This document shows positions 20,745 through 32,480 of a stretch of DNA of 64,000 nt, piece by piece (position 1 is the stretch's first letter; every line of letters starts with the position of its first letter). This DNA is from Rhipicephalus microplus (Eukaryota > Arthropoda > Arachnida > Ixodida > Ixodidae): the NCBI RefSeq assembly GCF_043290135.1, contig NC_134707.1:73900508-73964507 (forward strand), in the 5' to 3' direction. Below the pieces are notes generated by a model, which worked only from the letters and a program-made list of their open reading frames with translations, was not told the origin of the DNA and searched no databases. The position numbers and the translations under genes are program-made.

Positions 20745-21969
20745 GGGATCGAAGTGGCGAAGAACTGGCGGAGACGTGAGTAGCTGGCGTGGCGCCGTGA
20801 ATGCGGCATCGCAGTGGGAATTCCAGCCAGAGAGGTCCACTCTACGGGAGAGAAGCTGAGTCACGGGGGCAATTATAGAGGTAAAATTGCGAATGAAACG
20901 CCTAAATTATGAACACGAGCCTACAAAACTACGGAGCTCTTTAGGGCAGTAGGCTTGGGATACTCAGCAACGGCACGTAGTTTGGAAGGGTCTGGCGATA
21001 ATCTTTCTTTTGAAATGACGTGGCCGAGAATTGTGAGTTTGCGGGCGCCAAAACGACATTTCTTCCAGTTAAGTTGCAACCCAGCTTCCGTAAAGCACTG
21101 GAGAACTTTTCCAGACGGGAAAGATGAGTTTCGAAATTCGCCGACAGCACAACTATGTCGTCTAAATAGCAAAGACAGATGTGACATTCAAGTCACCTGA
21201 GGACACTGTCCATCACTCTTTCAAAAGTGGCAGGTGCATTGCAAAGACCGAAGGACATTACATTAAATTCATATAAGCCGTCAAAGGTCACAAACGCCGT
21301 TTTCGGGCGGTCTGGTTCGGCCATTGGCACTTGCAAATATCCAGAGCGCAGATCCAGTGAAGAGAAAAACTCCACACCTTGAAGTCAATCCAAGGCATCA
21401 TCAAAGCGTGGCAGGGGATAAATATCCTTGCGTGTGATCTTGTTTAGTCGACGATAATCCACGCAAAACCTGATTGAGCCACCTTTTTTTTGCACGAGGA
21501 CTACTGGCGAGGCCCAACGACTGTGGTAGTGTTGAATAACACCACGTTGCAGCATCTCGTCGACGTGTTGAGTGATGACGTCGCGCTCGGCCTGCGAGAC
21601 ACGGTAGGGACGCTGACGAAGTGGATTATGACGACCGGTGTCCATATGGTGAGTGACAACTGAAGTGCGTCCCAAAGGAGGTTGTCCGTGGTCGAAGGAG
21701 GTGCAGAAACGGTCAAGTAGTTGAATGAGCTGATTGCGCTGGTATTGCGTAAGGCCGGTGTCTACGCTGCGCAACAGAACGTCTTCGTCAGGTAGTGAGG
21801 GCACGGTGACAGCTTTGACCGCATCTATGGACATCGGTGTCCTATTAAGAGCCATCGTTAGGAAAGATTTTATCATAAGTGTCAAGACTCCCAATACATT
21901 CGCCATGCAATAAGGTTGCGGGACAAGGGAACAAATTGCACACGTACACGGCACTGGAGCCATCGGCAA
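20745..21969 (-). pseudogene. Reverse transcriptase of gypsy C
   Basis: Motifs on the minus strand: LGRTSVVTHHMDTGRHNPLRQRPYRVSQAERDVI, SPVVLVQKKGGSIRFCVDYRRLNKITRKDIYPLPR, a TGA near 21382, FFSSLDLRSGYLQVPMAE, FNVMSFGLCNAPATFERVMD, then after a frameshift CYLDDIVVL, whose catalytic YLDD is intact, and LTILGHVISKEGL-like words. RNase H starts beyond the inserted LINE tail. At least three frame disruptions are present. Confidence 0.9.
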
Positions 21970-22500
21970 GTGTTATGAGAGCAAACGGGACGGTAAACTT
22001 TCGGCGAAGAGTGGATTCTTGTGACGGCATAAAATAGGACAGTTGAATCGGGAACGGAGTTGCACAAAAAAGATACCGCTGCGACCAAAAAAGCAGATAT
22101 GACGACGTCAGCGGCCACGATCACCTTTTTGGGTGAGCGAGGGAGATCTGTAAGTGTCGTGCTGAATGGAAACAAAACGAGTTGAGCACGAGCGCAGTCG
22201 ACAAACGCATGATTAGCAGAAAGAAAGTTCCATCCCAGGATAATTTCATGAGACGCATGCTGAAGGACGACAAATTCAACGATGTGAAGTACTCCTTGAA
22301 TCACAACATGAGCAGTGCATGTGGCAGAAGGTGGGACGTGTTGCGAACTCGCTGTGCGTAAAAAAATTTCAACCAGTGGAGTCGTCACTTTGTTCAGTTT
22401 GCGGCATAAAATTTCACTGATTACACAAACAGCGGCACTTCTGTGTCAACAAGAGCAGTTGTGGCGAGACCATCCACAAACACGGCAATCTCGTTAGGGG
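21970..22500 (-). pseudogene. Protease region of gypsy C
   Basis: Near 22440-22460 the minus strand reads ALVDT and then frameshifts inside the expected DTGA active site; the next frame gives VISEILCRKLNKVTTPLVE. The downstream landmark EIILGWNFLSANHAFVDCA (about 22190-22245) is the protease ILG motif. The active site is destroyed by the shift and a Gly to Glu-like change. Confidence 0.8.
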
Positions 22501-22549
22501 GCGAAAGATGAGGCCTTGGTGATTTCGTCAGTGGCGCAGCTCTTGCCTC

Positions 22550-23848
22550 AGGAACTGCGACTGTTAGTTTTCCTCCTGGGCGTGGTTGGAACGGCGAAGC
22601 ATGGGGGAAGGAGACCGAACACGGGGTGAAGGAGATCGGCGTCGGCTGAAGTCTGGTCGACGTGAGCGGGGGTCTTGTGCATCAGGTGTCGCATGCGATT
22701 CTGATTGCCAAGGTATGTTGCCGGAATGCTGAGCGTCATTAAAATAGAATCCACGGCAACGACAGTAGTGCGCGACATGTCCTGGAATACCGCTGTTGTA
22801 GCAGACGGGCCGGTTATCCGGAGTACGCCAATAGTTTACAGGTGCTCGAGGTGGTTTAAAAGGGCCGATTTACAGGATAAACCGCAACTGGTGACCTGTA
22901 GTAGTTGGTGGCTGGACTGTTTGAAGGGTGTGGAGGTTGGGCAGGAGGTTGGCGGACGGCTTCTGCATAAGTCAGCAGTGCAGCAACTGATATTGGGGAC
23001 GCGGGTGAAGGGAGCACTTCAGCAACTTGCGTCTGAATAGCACGGCGAAGTGAGTGGTCCAGTGCTGTGTGGGTCTTTTTAAAGATGGCGACAAGAGAGA
23101 GCTGTCGAGCAACTTCCTCCCAGGTGTAATGTGGAATCGGAAGCAATAACACGCTGTAGTTGGGGCCACTTCTTTGGCACTCCTAAGCCGAAAAATCCGC
23201 TGTTTGCGTATTAGCGCGACGTGTAGAAATTCGCTGCTTTCGCAGCTCATCGAAACTTTGACATAGCTGAATCACGGCCATGACGGTCTGTGGGTCTTTG
23301 GCCACAAGCGTATAAAAAGCGTCGTCATCAATGCCTTTCAACACACGCTTTATTCTGTCAGCCTCCGTCATCCTCGCTTGAACTCGCATACAGAGGCTGA
23401 TCACATCCTAAATGTAGCTCGTGAAGCTCTCACCATTTCGCTGAAATAGTCGCCGCAGGCCGAGTTGAGAGCGAAGCTTGTGCATAGCTGGACGACCGAA
23501 AAACGAGTTATTGGTCTCCTTGAAAACTGACCATGTGGGGATGTCCGCTTGGTGGTTGGTGAACCATAGGTTGGCCAAGTCTGTCATGAAAAAGATGACG
23601 TGAGTCAGCTTCGCAGGGTCATCTAACATGTTAATCGCGCTGGCATGCTCGTACTCTGCCTGCCAGTCCTCGACATCATGATCTTCAGTGCCGTTGTAGA
23701 CTGGTGGGTCACGCAGACGAAGTACACCAGGGCACATGACAGGCGGCGGCGTGGAAAAAGCATGTGGAGGATCGACACGCTGGGTCATTCTCGAACCAGA
23801 AGGTAGCTTACGGCTGTAGAGCTCCAGAACGTTAGCCAGCAACTCCAC
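22550..23848 (-). pseudogene. Gag of gypsy C
   Basis: The 5' frame (23408-23848) reads PPVYNGTEDHDVEDWQAEYEHASAIN and DLANLWFTNHQ, the Gag core; after a TAG it goes on with RIKRVLKGIDDDAFYTLVAKDPQTV. Near 22760-22810 a nucleocapsid knuckle reads CYNS..GHVAHYC, with Ser in place of the second Cys. Several stops and shifts follow. A primer-binding-like AGTGGAGTTGCTGGC lies just upstream (23835-23849, minus), next to the 5' LTR. Confidence 0.85.
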
Positions 23849-23852
23849 TAGA

Positions 23853-24503
<651 letters not shown>

Positions 24504-24633
24504 TGTCACGGGCTAAGTAGTTGTCTCAAAATGACGACGACGAAGTGCTGAGGGGAACGTGCTCGGACTGCAGCAGCGTTGTACGCATTTGCTCGCCAGT
24601 ATATTCATCGTGTATACTTTATTCCCCGTAACA
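24504..24633 (+). repeat. 5' LTR of gypsy D
   Basis: 130 bp, differing from the 3' LTR at roughly a dozen positions. It contains TATACTTTATTCCCC near its end. Confidence 0.92.
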
Positions 24634-24739
24634 TCATTGGTGGAAGGTGTGGGGTATAACTCGCTATACAGCAACACGAGCTGGATCTTCGCAGAGGACG
24701 GCGCATTGCAGCTACCACGAGGACTGACCAGGCTACTCA

Positions 24740-25361
24740 ATGTCAACAAGATCCGTCAGCCCCACAACCGTTCGTTGTGGTGCAACCTTCTTACAATTCT
24801 CGTTGATGGTTTACCTGTAAGTGCTCTTACTGATACCGGTGCACAAATATCTGTGATGAGCTCCGACCTCCGCCGCCGCTTCCAAAAGTTCTCACGCCTG
24901 CGATTGCATCTACCATGCGTACAGTGGATGGGAGTACTCGTACTGTGCTTGGAATGTGCACTGCGCGATTAACGATTTCTGAGTATCAAACTTCAGTTCT
25001 GTTTGCTGTACTGGAAAATTGCCCTCATGACCTCATCCTTGGACTCGACTTTCTGACTTCACACGCTGCGCTCATCTACCATCCTTCTCAGAGACCATCC
25101 CTAGCAGCCCAGCTCGTCTACGCTCTGTCGATTTCCTCAGACTTCCGCCGCAATCCGCAGTCCAAGTCCAACTCTCGCCATATCATCCCGTACTCGATGG
25201 TGATTATGTTGCTGCCCCAATTTCTGACTAGGCCACGACATGTAACGTTGCACTCCCCAACACGGTGGTTACCGTTAAGTACAACCGAGCTCCATTTCCC
25301 GTCCCCAATTTTGGTTTCTCAGCGCAAGTTATTCCTCGCGGCATGTCACTTGCGCATCTGA
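24740..25361 (+). pseudogene. Protease region of gypsy D
   Basis: The retropepsin site is intact: ILVDGLPVSALTDTGAQISVMSSDLRRR (DTGA at about 24831-24842). A frameshift near 24900 moves the reading to RTVDGSTRTVLGMCTARLTI and LILGLDFLTSHAALI (about 25036-25080). Further shifts follow before RT. The sequence upstream, where Gag and the zinc knuckle should be, is only a short leader. Confidence 0.87.
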
Positions 25362-26550
25362 CACCATTGGTCGACCACACAGTTTCCGCCCTAACCACCA
25401 ATTCGCCACCCGATTTTTCATCAACGTCGCTCTTGTCCCGTTCCTGTTCCGACCTTTTCAAGCCAATGCTATTTGACAAGCTCACCTCTGAACAAGTCTC
25501 TGCTTACTGCCGTGTGCTTGATTCTTATCAGGACATCTTCGACTTCGGCGACCGTAATTTGGGCCGGACATCCGTGGTAACCTATCACATCGACACCGGC
25601 TACGCTCGACCCATTCGCCGACGGCCTTACCATGTGTCAGCCCAGGAGCGTGCTATTATACAGCGAGAAGTCGATAAAATGCTTCATAAGGGCATAATCG
25701 AACCCTCATCTAGTCCCTGGTGCTCACCCGTTGTACTTTTAAAAAGAAGGTCAATAGCTGGAGATTCTGTGTTGATTACCGCCATCTCTACTATATTACC
25801 AAGAAAGGTGTCTATCCCCTACCGCGCATAGACAATGCACTCGATTGCTTACACGGTGCCAAATAATTCTCTTCAATAGACCTTCGCTCAGGCTACTGGC
25901 GGATCGCTGTGGACGACAAAGACGGAAGGAAGACGGCCTTCGTGACTCCTGATGGCCTTTATCAGTTAAAGTTGATGCCTTTTGGATTATGCAATGCTCC
26001 CGCGACTTTTGAGGACATGATGGACTCTCTCCTTCAAGGCATGAAGTGGACCATCTGCCTCTGCTATCTTAATGACGTTCCTGTTTTTTCCACTACCTTC
26101 AACGACGTTCTTACCCGTCTGTCGACAGTGCTTGATGTTTTCCGACGTGCCAAGTTGCAACTTGACTCGTCCAAATGCTGCTTTGAGCAACGCCAAATCT
26201 GCGTACTCGGCCATCTTGTTGACGCTGCGGGCGTTCAATCACACCCTGCAAAAGTCCGAGCAGTTCGCGACTTCCCCACACCCCGCTCAGCCAAAGACGT
26301 CCGAAGTTTTCTGGGACTTTGCTCCTATTTCCGTCGTTTTGTCGAGACGTTTGCTGAAGTAGCCCGTCCTCTAACCTGCCTCCTCAAAACGGATGTCGCG
26401 TTCACCTGGGGCCAACAGCAAGGAAACGCCTTCTCGTCGCTCGTTGACATTCTCACCAATCCACCAGTCCTAGCACACTTCGACCCATCTGCTGCCACGG
26501 AGCTTCGTACTGATGCCAGTAGACACGGCATAGGCGCAGTGTTGGCGTAG
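25362..26550 (+). pseudogene. Reverse transcriptase of gypsy D
   Basis: Motifs: DRNLGRTSVVTYHIDTGYARPIRRRPYHVSAQERAIIQREV, SSPWCSPVVLL, then a frameshift near 25745, IDLRSGYWRIAVDDKDGRKTAFVTPDGLYQLKLMPFGLCNAPATFEDMMD, and the catalytic box at 26065-26076, YLND in place of YLDD. LTNPPVLAHFDPSAATELRTDASRHGIGAVLA then runs to a TAG at 26548 that fits CAG to TAG. The lost Asp parallels element A but at the other position. Confidence 0.9.
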
Positions 26551-26562
26551 TGGCAACAAGGA

Positions 26563-27770
26563 ATGCACCGCGTCGTCACGTACGCAAGCCGACTGTTGTC
26601 GCGCTCGGAACAAAATTATTCGATCACAGAACGCGAGTGCTTAGCTCTGGTCTGCGCCATTGCAAAATTCCGACCGAACCTGTATGGCCGACCATTCACA
26701 GTTATTACGGACCACCATGCGCTTTTCCTGCTCTCCTCACTCAAGGACCCTACGGGACGCCTAGGTCGCTGGGCACTGCGCTTACAAGAGTACACTTTTT
26801 TCGTATCCTATAAATCCGGTCAACTTTACAAGGATGCCGACTGCTTGTCCTGTTACCCAGTCGATCCCACTGACATGGTGGAAGATGGACGAGAGGCCCT
26901 CGTTCTTTCAATTACCGACTTCACCGACATAGCTGCTGAACAACGCCGCGACCCTTCTTTGCGTGGTATTATCAATGGTCTGCACTCTCCCCACCCTGAC
27001 CCCTCCTCACAACTGTTCGTTCTTCACAACGACATCTTGCACCGCTACAACACCCGCCCTGATGGTGCTGAGCTTTTACTCGATGTTCCTGCGCATCTTC
27101 GCTCAGACGATTTGGCCCAGCTTCATAATGCCCCCTCTGCTGGACACCTAGGGGTGTCACGCACGTATGACCGCGTTCGCCGCCGATTCTTTGGCCTGGC
27201 CTCAACCATTCTGTGCGACAGTACATAGTGGCATGCGACCTCTGCCAGTGCCGCAAGACACCTGCTCTGGGACCTGCTGGTACACTCCAGCTCATCTAAG
27301 TTCCAGATGAGCCATTTTTCCCAGGCGGCCTCGATCTTCTAGGACCTTTCCCGTGTCGGCCACCGGGAATAAGTAAATTGCTATTGCTACCGACTACGCA
27401 ACTCGGTATGTCGTTACACGCGCCCTCCCCACTAGCTGCGCTACTGATGTAGCCGATGTCCTTCTTCATGACATCATTCTGCGTCATGGTGCTCCTCGTC
27501 AGTTGATCACCGACCGCGGCCACTGTTTTCTATCTAAAGTAGTCGATGAGCTCCTGCGATCCTGCTCTACCCACCACAAGTTCACTACAGCGTACCACCC
27601 AAAAACCAACGGCCCCGCGGAGCGCCTTAACCGTACCCTGTCGAATATGTTAGCGATGTACGTCTCCAAGGATCACAAAGATTGGGACATCCACTTACTC
27701 TTCGTTACCTTCGCATACAACAGTTTGCGTCTTGATACAGCTGGCTTCTCACGTTTTTACGTACTTTTTT
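26563..27770 (+). pseudogene. RNase H and integrase (first part) of gypsy D
   Basis: RNase H continues as RVVTYASRLLSRSEQNYSITERECLALV, TDHHALFLLSSLKDPTGRLGRWALRLQEY. Integrase follows: LHNAPSAGHLGVSRTYDRV (HH of the zinc domain), VACDLCQCRKTP (CC), LDLLGPFP with the first Asp, ITDRGHCFLSKVV (second Asp, about 27505) and AYHPKTNGPAERLNRTLSNMLAMYV (Glu). Shifts occur near 27205 and 27300-27500. The frame breaks off at YVLF (27770), where the LINE has inserted. Confidence 0.9.
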
Positions 27771-27872
27771 CTTTTTCTTTTTTATACATACTGCAGCTCC
27801 CAATTTGGGGCTAGGCAGGAGTGAGCAAATAACAAACAAACAGATCAACAGAGCAATAAAACAAAAGAACAC

Positions 27873-28380
27873 TTAACGCAAATCAGCAAGGGCAAGTAAA
27901 AAATTTTCCAGCGGAAGGGAGCGAATATCACTGGACAGTTGATTCGACATTTCGGCAGTGAAAGGAAAAAAACTAAATTTGAATGTGTTAGTACGACAAT
28001 GGTAAGGCTTGATATTAAGGTGGTGATTACTTCTAGTTGTGGACGGCGAGGTAAATGAGATGTAGGTATTGTGGGACATGCGATAGACTGAGTTAATAAA
28101 ACAGTAAAGCAGTTTCATAGAATCCTTTAGACGGCGCATGCGTAATGTGGTTAGTTCAAGAGAAGACAGGGCAAGGGAAGGTGAAAAGTAGCGATCATAG
28201 CGGTTACAAATAAATCTGATAGCTTTTTTTTGAATGGCCTCAATTCTATCGATTTCACCCTGCTTGTGTGGATTCCATACGGGGCATGCGTAGTCAAGTA
28301 TAGGACGAATAAGTGTTTTTTCATTAGTAATTTAGTGCTTTTGGGGAATTGGGACAGTGTTCGTCTTAAATAACCTAACT
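27873..28380 (-). pseudogene. C-terminal domain of the LINE ORF2 in gypsy D
   Basis: Across two frames the minus strand reads LDYACPVWNPHKQGEIDRIEAIQKKAIRFICNRYDRY (28200-28305) and RMRRLKDSMKLLYCFIN ... RTNTFKFSFFPFTAEMSNQL (27910-28140). This is the usual CR1/L2/Jockey C-terminus. A frameshift lies near 28140. Confidence 0.8.
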
Positions 28381-29751
28381 ATTTTAAAGATTTTGTGCAG
28401 ATAAAGTTAATATGCTGAGACCAAGATAAATTGGTAGAAAGAACAACACCAAGATATTTGTATTCTGTTACTTTTTTTAAGGTGGATCCGTTAAACGAGT
28501 AGGTGAAGCAGGAAGGGGACTTACTATTCATGAAAGACATGAGCACAGATTTGTTAAAATTTATACTCATTTGCCAGGTTGCACACCATTCACAAAATTT
28601 AGTAAATGAGTCATTTAGACGATAATGGGCTCCAGGACAGTCGATGGGTTCATACAAAACACAATCATCCGCGTACAGACGAATTTTACAGGTGACGTTA
28701 TTAGGCAAATCGTTTATGTACAGTAGAAACAGTAACGGGCCAAGTACAGAACCTTGTGTAACGCCTGAACTAACACAAACAATGTCGGAGTCAGTTGAGG
28801 TATAACAAACGTATTGTGAGCGCTCAGAAAGAAAATTAGAAATCCAGGTAACTAGTTGCGGGTTGTTTAAAATGGCATTTAATTTGCATAGTAATTTAGA
28901 GTGAAGTACAGTGCCGAACGCTTTCGAAAAGTCGATGAATAGTGCGTCAACCTGATTACCAATGTCCATATTGCTAGAAATGTCGTGCACGAATTTGGTT
29001 AGCTGCGTAACAGTACTATAACTTCGTCTGAATCCATGTTGGAAGCTAGACAACAAATTGTTAGATTCGAGAAATGCAATATTATGTTTGTATATATATG
29101 CTCTAATAGCTTGCAGGAATGAGGGGTAAGAGAGATGGGCCTGTAATTGCTGAAAACTTGCTTGTCACCAGATGTATGTAAAGGTACTATTTTGCCATTT
29201 TTCGAAGATCTGGGAACGGTTCCAGATTTTACAGATTTATTGAAAATTATTGTAAGGTACTGAGAGGTCCAAAGGGAGTAGCGAACGAGAAACATGTTAG
29301 GGATACCATCGGGTCCATTACACTTTTTAGTGTCCAAATTAAGTACGAGATTTAACACGCCCTCTTCAGTGATCACTACATCACTGATTGGAGACGTTGG
29401 ATTCAAGGTGGAAAAAGAAGGAACAACCAGATTGTCGACTGTAAAGACAGACTGAAAGAACGAGTTAAAATTGTTCGAAATTTCCGTCGGATCATCAATG
29501 ATTCTATCGTTTATTTTGAAAGAATTACAAGAAGCATCGCGAGGCAGGACCGAGCGCCAGAACTTGCGGGGATTGTCGGATAGTAAACTTTGAAGTTGAA
29601 CACGAAAAAAGAAATCTTTAGCTATATTTTGCTGCTCTCGAAGTTCCCTCTTGGCCTCAGTAAACCTGATAATGCTTTCTGGATTGCTCGATGATTTGCA
29701 GCGCCGAAGTCTTCTGACTTTACGAGATAAGTGTAAAAGATCGCGAGTCAT
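28379..29751 (-). pseudogene. Reverse transcriptase of the LINE in gypsy D
   Basis: Two overlapping frames (28999-29751 and 28379-29056), shifted near 29080. Motifs: KKCNGPDGIPNMFL, NYRPISLTPHSCKLLEHIY, SFQHGFRRSYSTVTQL, VDALFIDFSKAF, SSGVTQGSVLGPLLFLLYINDLP and KIRLYADDCVLY with the catalytic YADD intact. YKYLGVVLSTNLSWSQHI ends the core. Only one frameshift separates this copy from a complete RT, so it is fairly young. Confidence 0.9.
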
Positions 29752-29764
29752 CCAGGGAACATCA

Positions 29765-30025
29765 GTGTTTTAGGAGCGAAGCTCCTTAAGGCGTGGGCTG
29801 TGCGTCCCCTGTATGTAGCCACCTCTCGTTCAGTTCTAAGTATTACGCTAGCCACCGCCCGATCTAAAGGGTACAGCCATATCCATCCGTCCATCCGTCC
29901 ATCCGTCCGTCCATCCATCCATTCATCCATCCATCCATCCATCCATCCATCCATCCATCCATCCATCCATCCATCCATCCATCCATCCATCCATCCATCC
30001 GTCCGTCCGTCCGTCCGTCCGTCCG

Positions 30026-30060
<35 letters not shown>

Positions 30061-30413
30061 ATCCGTCCGTCCGTCCGCCCGCCCGTCCGTCCGTCCGTCC
30101 GTCCATCCATGCGTTCATCCGTCCGCCCGTCCGTCCGTCCGTCCATCCGTCCAAAAGATGCAAGATGTTATAAACTAGACGGCGGTACGTGTAGTTGATT
30201 ATGAAAGATGCGAGGTGTTATAAAATAGGAATGATGCCACATATGGCGCGTGTCATCGTTCGATATAGTGCGGCGACGTACGGTAGGGGGAGCGTTGCAA
30301 TAAAATCGAGTGGGCAAAATGTACGGAGGATTCATGGTTTACCAGGTTTACCTCCGGAGCTTCGCCCACTCATCATCATTCACTTCGTGGATATGGCGGC
30401 ATTTTTTCTTTTT
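29765..30413. mobile_element. GCGAAGC-ended element with (ATCC/GTCC)n core (copy 1)
   Basis: Its left end reads GTTTTAGGAGCGAAGCTCCTT and its right end CGGAGCTTCGCCCACTCATC then CACTTCGTGGATATGGCGGC. These ends recur at 34937-35677, 57821-58589 and 53878-55207. The core is a long (ATCC)/(GTCC) array at 29880-30153. It interrupts the LINE between its TKTKKK linker and [12 protein letters not shown], which fixes the borders. No ORF other than low-complexity repeats is present. Confidence 0.85.
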
Positions 30414-30419
30414 AGTCTT

Positions 30420-31107
30420 TGTATGGATAAACTCTGAAATGCATGATTTTACTAGATTTTCAAAAGTGGTAGTTAGTGCATCAATGTTTCCTGAAGCGCT
30501 GAGTAGCACAAAGTCATCGTACGCATCCGCCAAAGCGTCTAAAATAGAAAGGTCATCCGCACGTTCAAAGTCAGGAAACGAAGTGAAAACATATCGCGGT
30601 TTATTGATTACGCATGCGAGGGAAACAAGAACAGCCTGATGGTCAGACAGGCCATCAATTATTTCATGGTCAAAGCCTTTATCCGAAAGGTCGGAGCTTA
30701 AAAATACGAGATCGAGAACAGCATTCAACCTGGTGGCACCATGAACAATTTGAGTTAAATCGAAAGATACTGTAAAGTCTATAAGTTCCTTGCAAAGATT
30801 ACTTTCGCGACCATCACACGGAAAGGAAGGCCAGTGAATACCTGGGGCGTTAAAATCGCCCATGCAAATGATGTTCGACGCACTAAAATTGCGCTCGTAC
30901 ATGAAGTTATTAAGAATCTGTAATGTTTCAATACTCGAGGCAGGAGGCCGATAGAAAATGCAAACGACAATCGCACATTTTTCGAGGCAAATCTTGCACC
31001 AAACAGACTCGGTGTCGGCTGGGCCTGTAATCACAGCAAATTTTAGGTCCGAACGGATAAGAAGAGCAACATAACGGATAAGAAAAGCAACGGATAAGAA
31101 GAGCAAC
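30420..31107 (-). pseudogene. Endonuclease domain of the LINE in gypsy D
   Basis: The minus strand reads ESVWCKICLEKCAIVVCIFYRPPAS, NIICMGDFNAPGIHWP (GDxN motif), DLTQIVHGATRLNAVLDLVFLSSD and GLSDHQAVLVSL (SDH motif). The N-terminal part of the APE domain is missing. The frame is open for over 200 residues up to the inserted (ATCC)n element. Confidence 0.88.
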
Positions 31108-31520
31108 TGTTTGGTAATGACCCGCATATTGCCCATGGATACTATGCTCCAATCTGACGCCCCCTCATCGACTGCTTATGCTCGTGATACCCTGGCCCGA
31201 GCTGATATCGCCCGCCAAGTCGCCCGGGATCGTTTATGGGCCTCGCAGCTTAACCAAAAGACTGCTTACAATCGCTGGCACCGTGACGTACAGTACTCCC
31301 CGGGGTCACTCGTCTAGCTGTGGTTACCACCACATCGTGTTGGTCTCTGCGAAAAACTAATGTCCCGTTACGTTGGCCCCTACCGCGTCATACGCAAGGC
31401 CACCAGCGTGATCTATGAGATAGCTCCACTCGATACCACGTCAGTACCAGCTTCAGTCCCGACAAATATATTGCACGTCTCCCGATTTAAACCATACTTC
31501 TCACGCCTCGAGAATTGATC
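31108..31520 (+). pseudogene. Integrase C-terminus of gypsy D
   Basis: Reading resumes with RILPMDTMLQ, YARDTLARADIARQVARDRLWASQLNQKTAYNRWHRDVQYSPGSLV, a TAG at 31315, then LWLPPHRVGLCEKLMSRYVGPYRVIRKATSVIYEIAPLDT and HVSRFKPYFSRLEN, the standard end of gypsy Pol. A stop at 31518 ends it just before the 3' LTR. Confidence 0.88.
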
Positions 31521-31554
31521 GCACCGGGACGATGCTTCTGCCGCCGGCGGGTAA

Positions 31555-31684
31555 TGTCACGGGCTAAGTAGATGTCGGAGGATGACGACGACGAACAGCT
31601 GATGGGAACGTGCTCGGACTGCAGCAGCGTTGCGCGCCTTTGCTCGGCAGTAAATTCATCGTGTATACTTTATTCCCCGTAACA
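31555..31684 (+). repeat. 3' LTR of gypsy D
   Basis: 130-bp partner of 24504-24633, preceded by GCCGGCGGGTAA and followed by the ATAT target duplication. Confidence 0.92.
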
Positions 31685-31689
31685 ATATT

Positions 31690-31905
31690 TAGTAAGGTTT
31701 ATAGCCCCAACACCACCATATAATTATGATACACGGCGTAATGTAGTGCTCCGGAAAACTCGAAGACCCGGCATTCTTTGACATGCACCTAAATCTAAGC
31801 CCACAGGCCTTAAGCATTTTCACCAATACCAAATTAGTGGCCACCGCAGACGGGATTCGTTCTCGCAACGTGTGGGTTAGCAGCCGATGCAATGCGTACA
31901 TTGGC
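31690..31905 (-). repeat. Degraded Ruka SINE
   Basis: Weak but collinear match to the copy at 52957: AACACCACCATATAATTATGA, AGTGCTCCGGAAAACTCGA, CACCTAAATCTAAGCCCACA and GGGATTCGTTCTCGCAACGTG. Head-side at high coordinates, so minus strand. It starts at the edge of gypsy D's right flank. Confidence 0.7.
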
Positions 31906-32109
31906 ACTTCTAGATAGCACCCCTGAAGCAACTGTGACAAAATCAATCGCCATGGTCGTCTGTTTCAAGCTTCAGCCATATTCTCTGCGTGATAGTCTGA
32001 GGATGAGGATGTTTTCTCGCACAAGTAGCGAAGCGGCCCACGCTTCAAGTGTGGTTTCGCTGAACAAGCTTGTCAGTCCCCGGAAACTCAGCGCTAGTTT
32101 CACTTTCAA

Positions 32110-32480
32110 AGAACATGCACGCTTGTAGGAGTTGTGGGGCATCTTAACCCTATTGCGAAAACCAGCGCCACTCGGTACCAACGTCCAGTGCCATGCCTGA
32201 TTATGGGCCCAGTATGGCGATGGTACCAGCGCCTCCCAGCGCCGAGTACGTGGACACTGGAGCGGCAGCGTCCCAGTACTTTGCGCAAAATGGCATCCCA
32301 GGGATAGAATGGGGGTGCCCAAATGCCATAAATATTATGTAAGTAAAAAACGCGCATTCATAATAAAAATTAAAAAATTAAAATTGAAAAAAAATAAAAC
32401 GCCGCTTGACAGGATTTGAACCCGCTAACTCCCGATCTCTAACCTAGTACGCTCCCCACTATGCCACGCCAGAATGTACT
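32110..32480 (-). repeat. tRNA-derived SINE-like repeat, second family
   Basis: On the minus strand 32400-32475 reads like a tRNA body: TGGCATAGTGG (A box), GGTTCAAATCC (B box) about 40 bases later, and a wobble-paired T arm. A T-rich run (32362-32398 on minus) follows the head. The acceptor stem does not pair well, so this is a SINE head or tRNA pseudogene and not a working tRNA. The extent to 32110 is a guess from G/C-rich words such as CAGCGCC repeated at 32163 and 32237. Confidence 0.55.

Larger units (their letters stand above)
27771..31107 (-). mobile_element. CR1/L2-like LINE nested in gypsy D
   Basis: The minus-strand element ends at the left with an A-rich tail (T-rich on plus, 27769-27784). 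At the right it starts within the endonuclease domain, so it is 5' truncated. Gypsy integrase reading resumes at about 31108. The region 31052-31106 has three copies of ACGGATAAGAA(A/G)AGCAAC, a local expansion at the 5' junction. It is interrupted at 29765-30413 by a (ATCC)n-bearing element. Confidence 0.85.
24504..31684 (+). mobile_element. Ty3/gypsy retrotransposon D, gag deleted, split by a LINE
   Basis: LTRs of equal length (130 bp; 24504-24633 and 31555-31684) begin TGTCACGGGC and end CCCCGTAACA. The 4-bp duplication ATAT flanks them (24500-24503 and 31685-31688). A primer-binding-like TGGTGGAAGGTGTGGGG follows the 5' LTR. Protease begins about 110 bp later, so the whole gag gene is missing. 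Without the LINE (27771-31107) the element is only 3.8 kb. Pol is broken by frameshifts and stops. Confidence 0.93.

Noticed and set aside
29748..30198. Two-strand reading frames made of Met-Asp-Gly-Trp or His-Pro-Ser repeats
   Set aside because: They translate the (ATCC/GTCC)n core of a mobile element; the same applies to frames at 34834-35493 and 58158-58551.
32400..32475. A working tRNA gene on the minus strand
   Set aside because: A and B boxes are recognisable, but the acceptor stem does not pair, so it is a SINE head or pseudogene.
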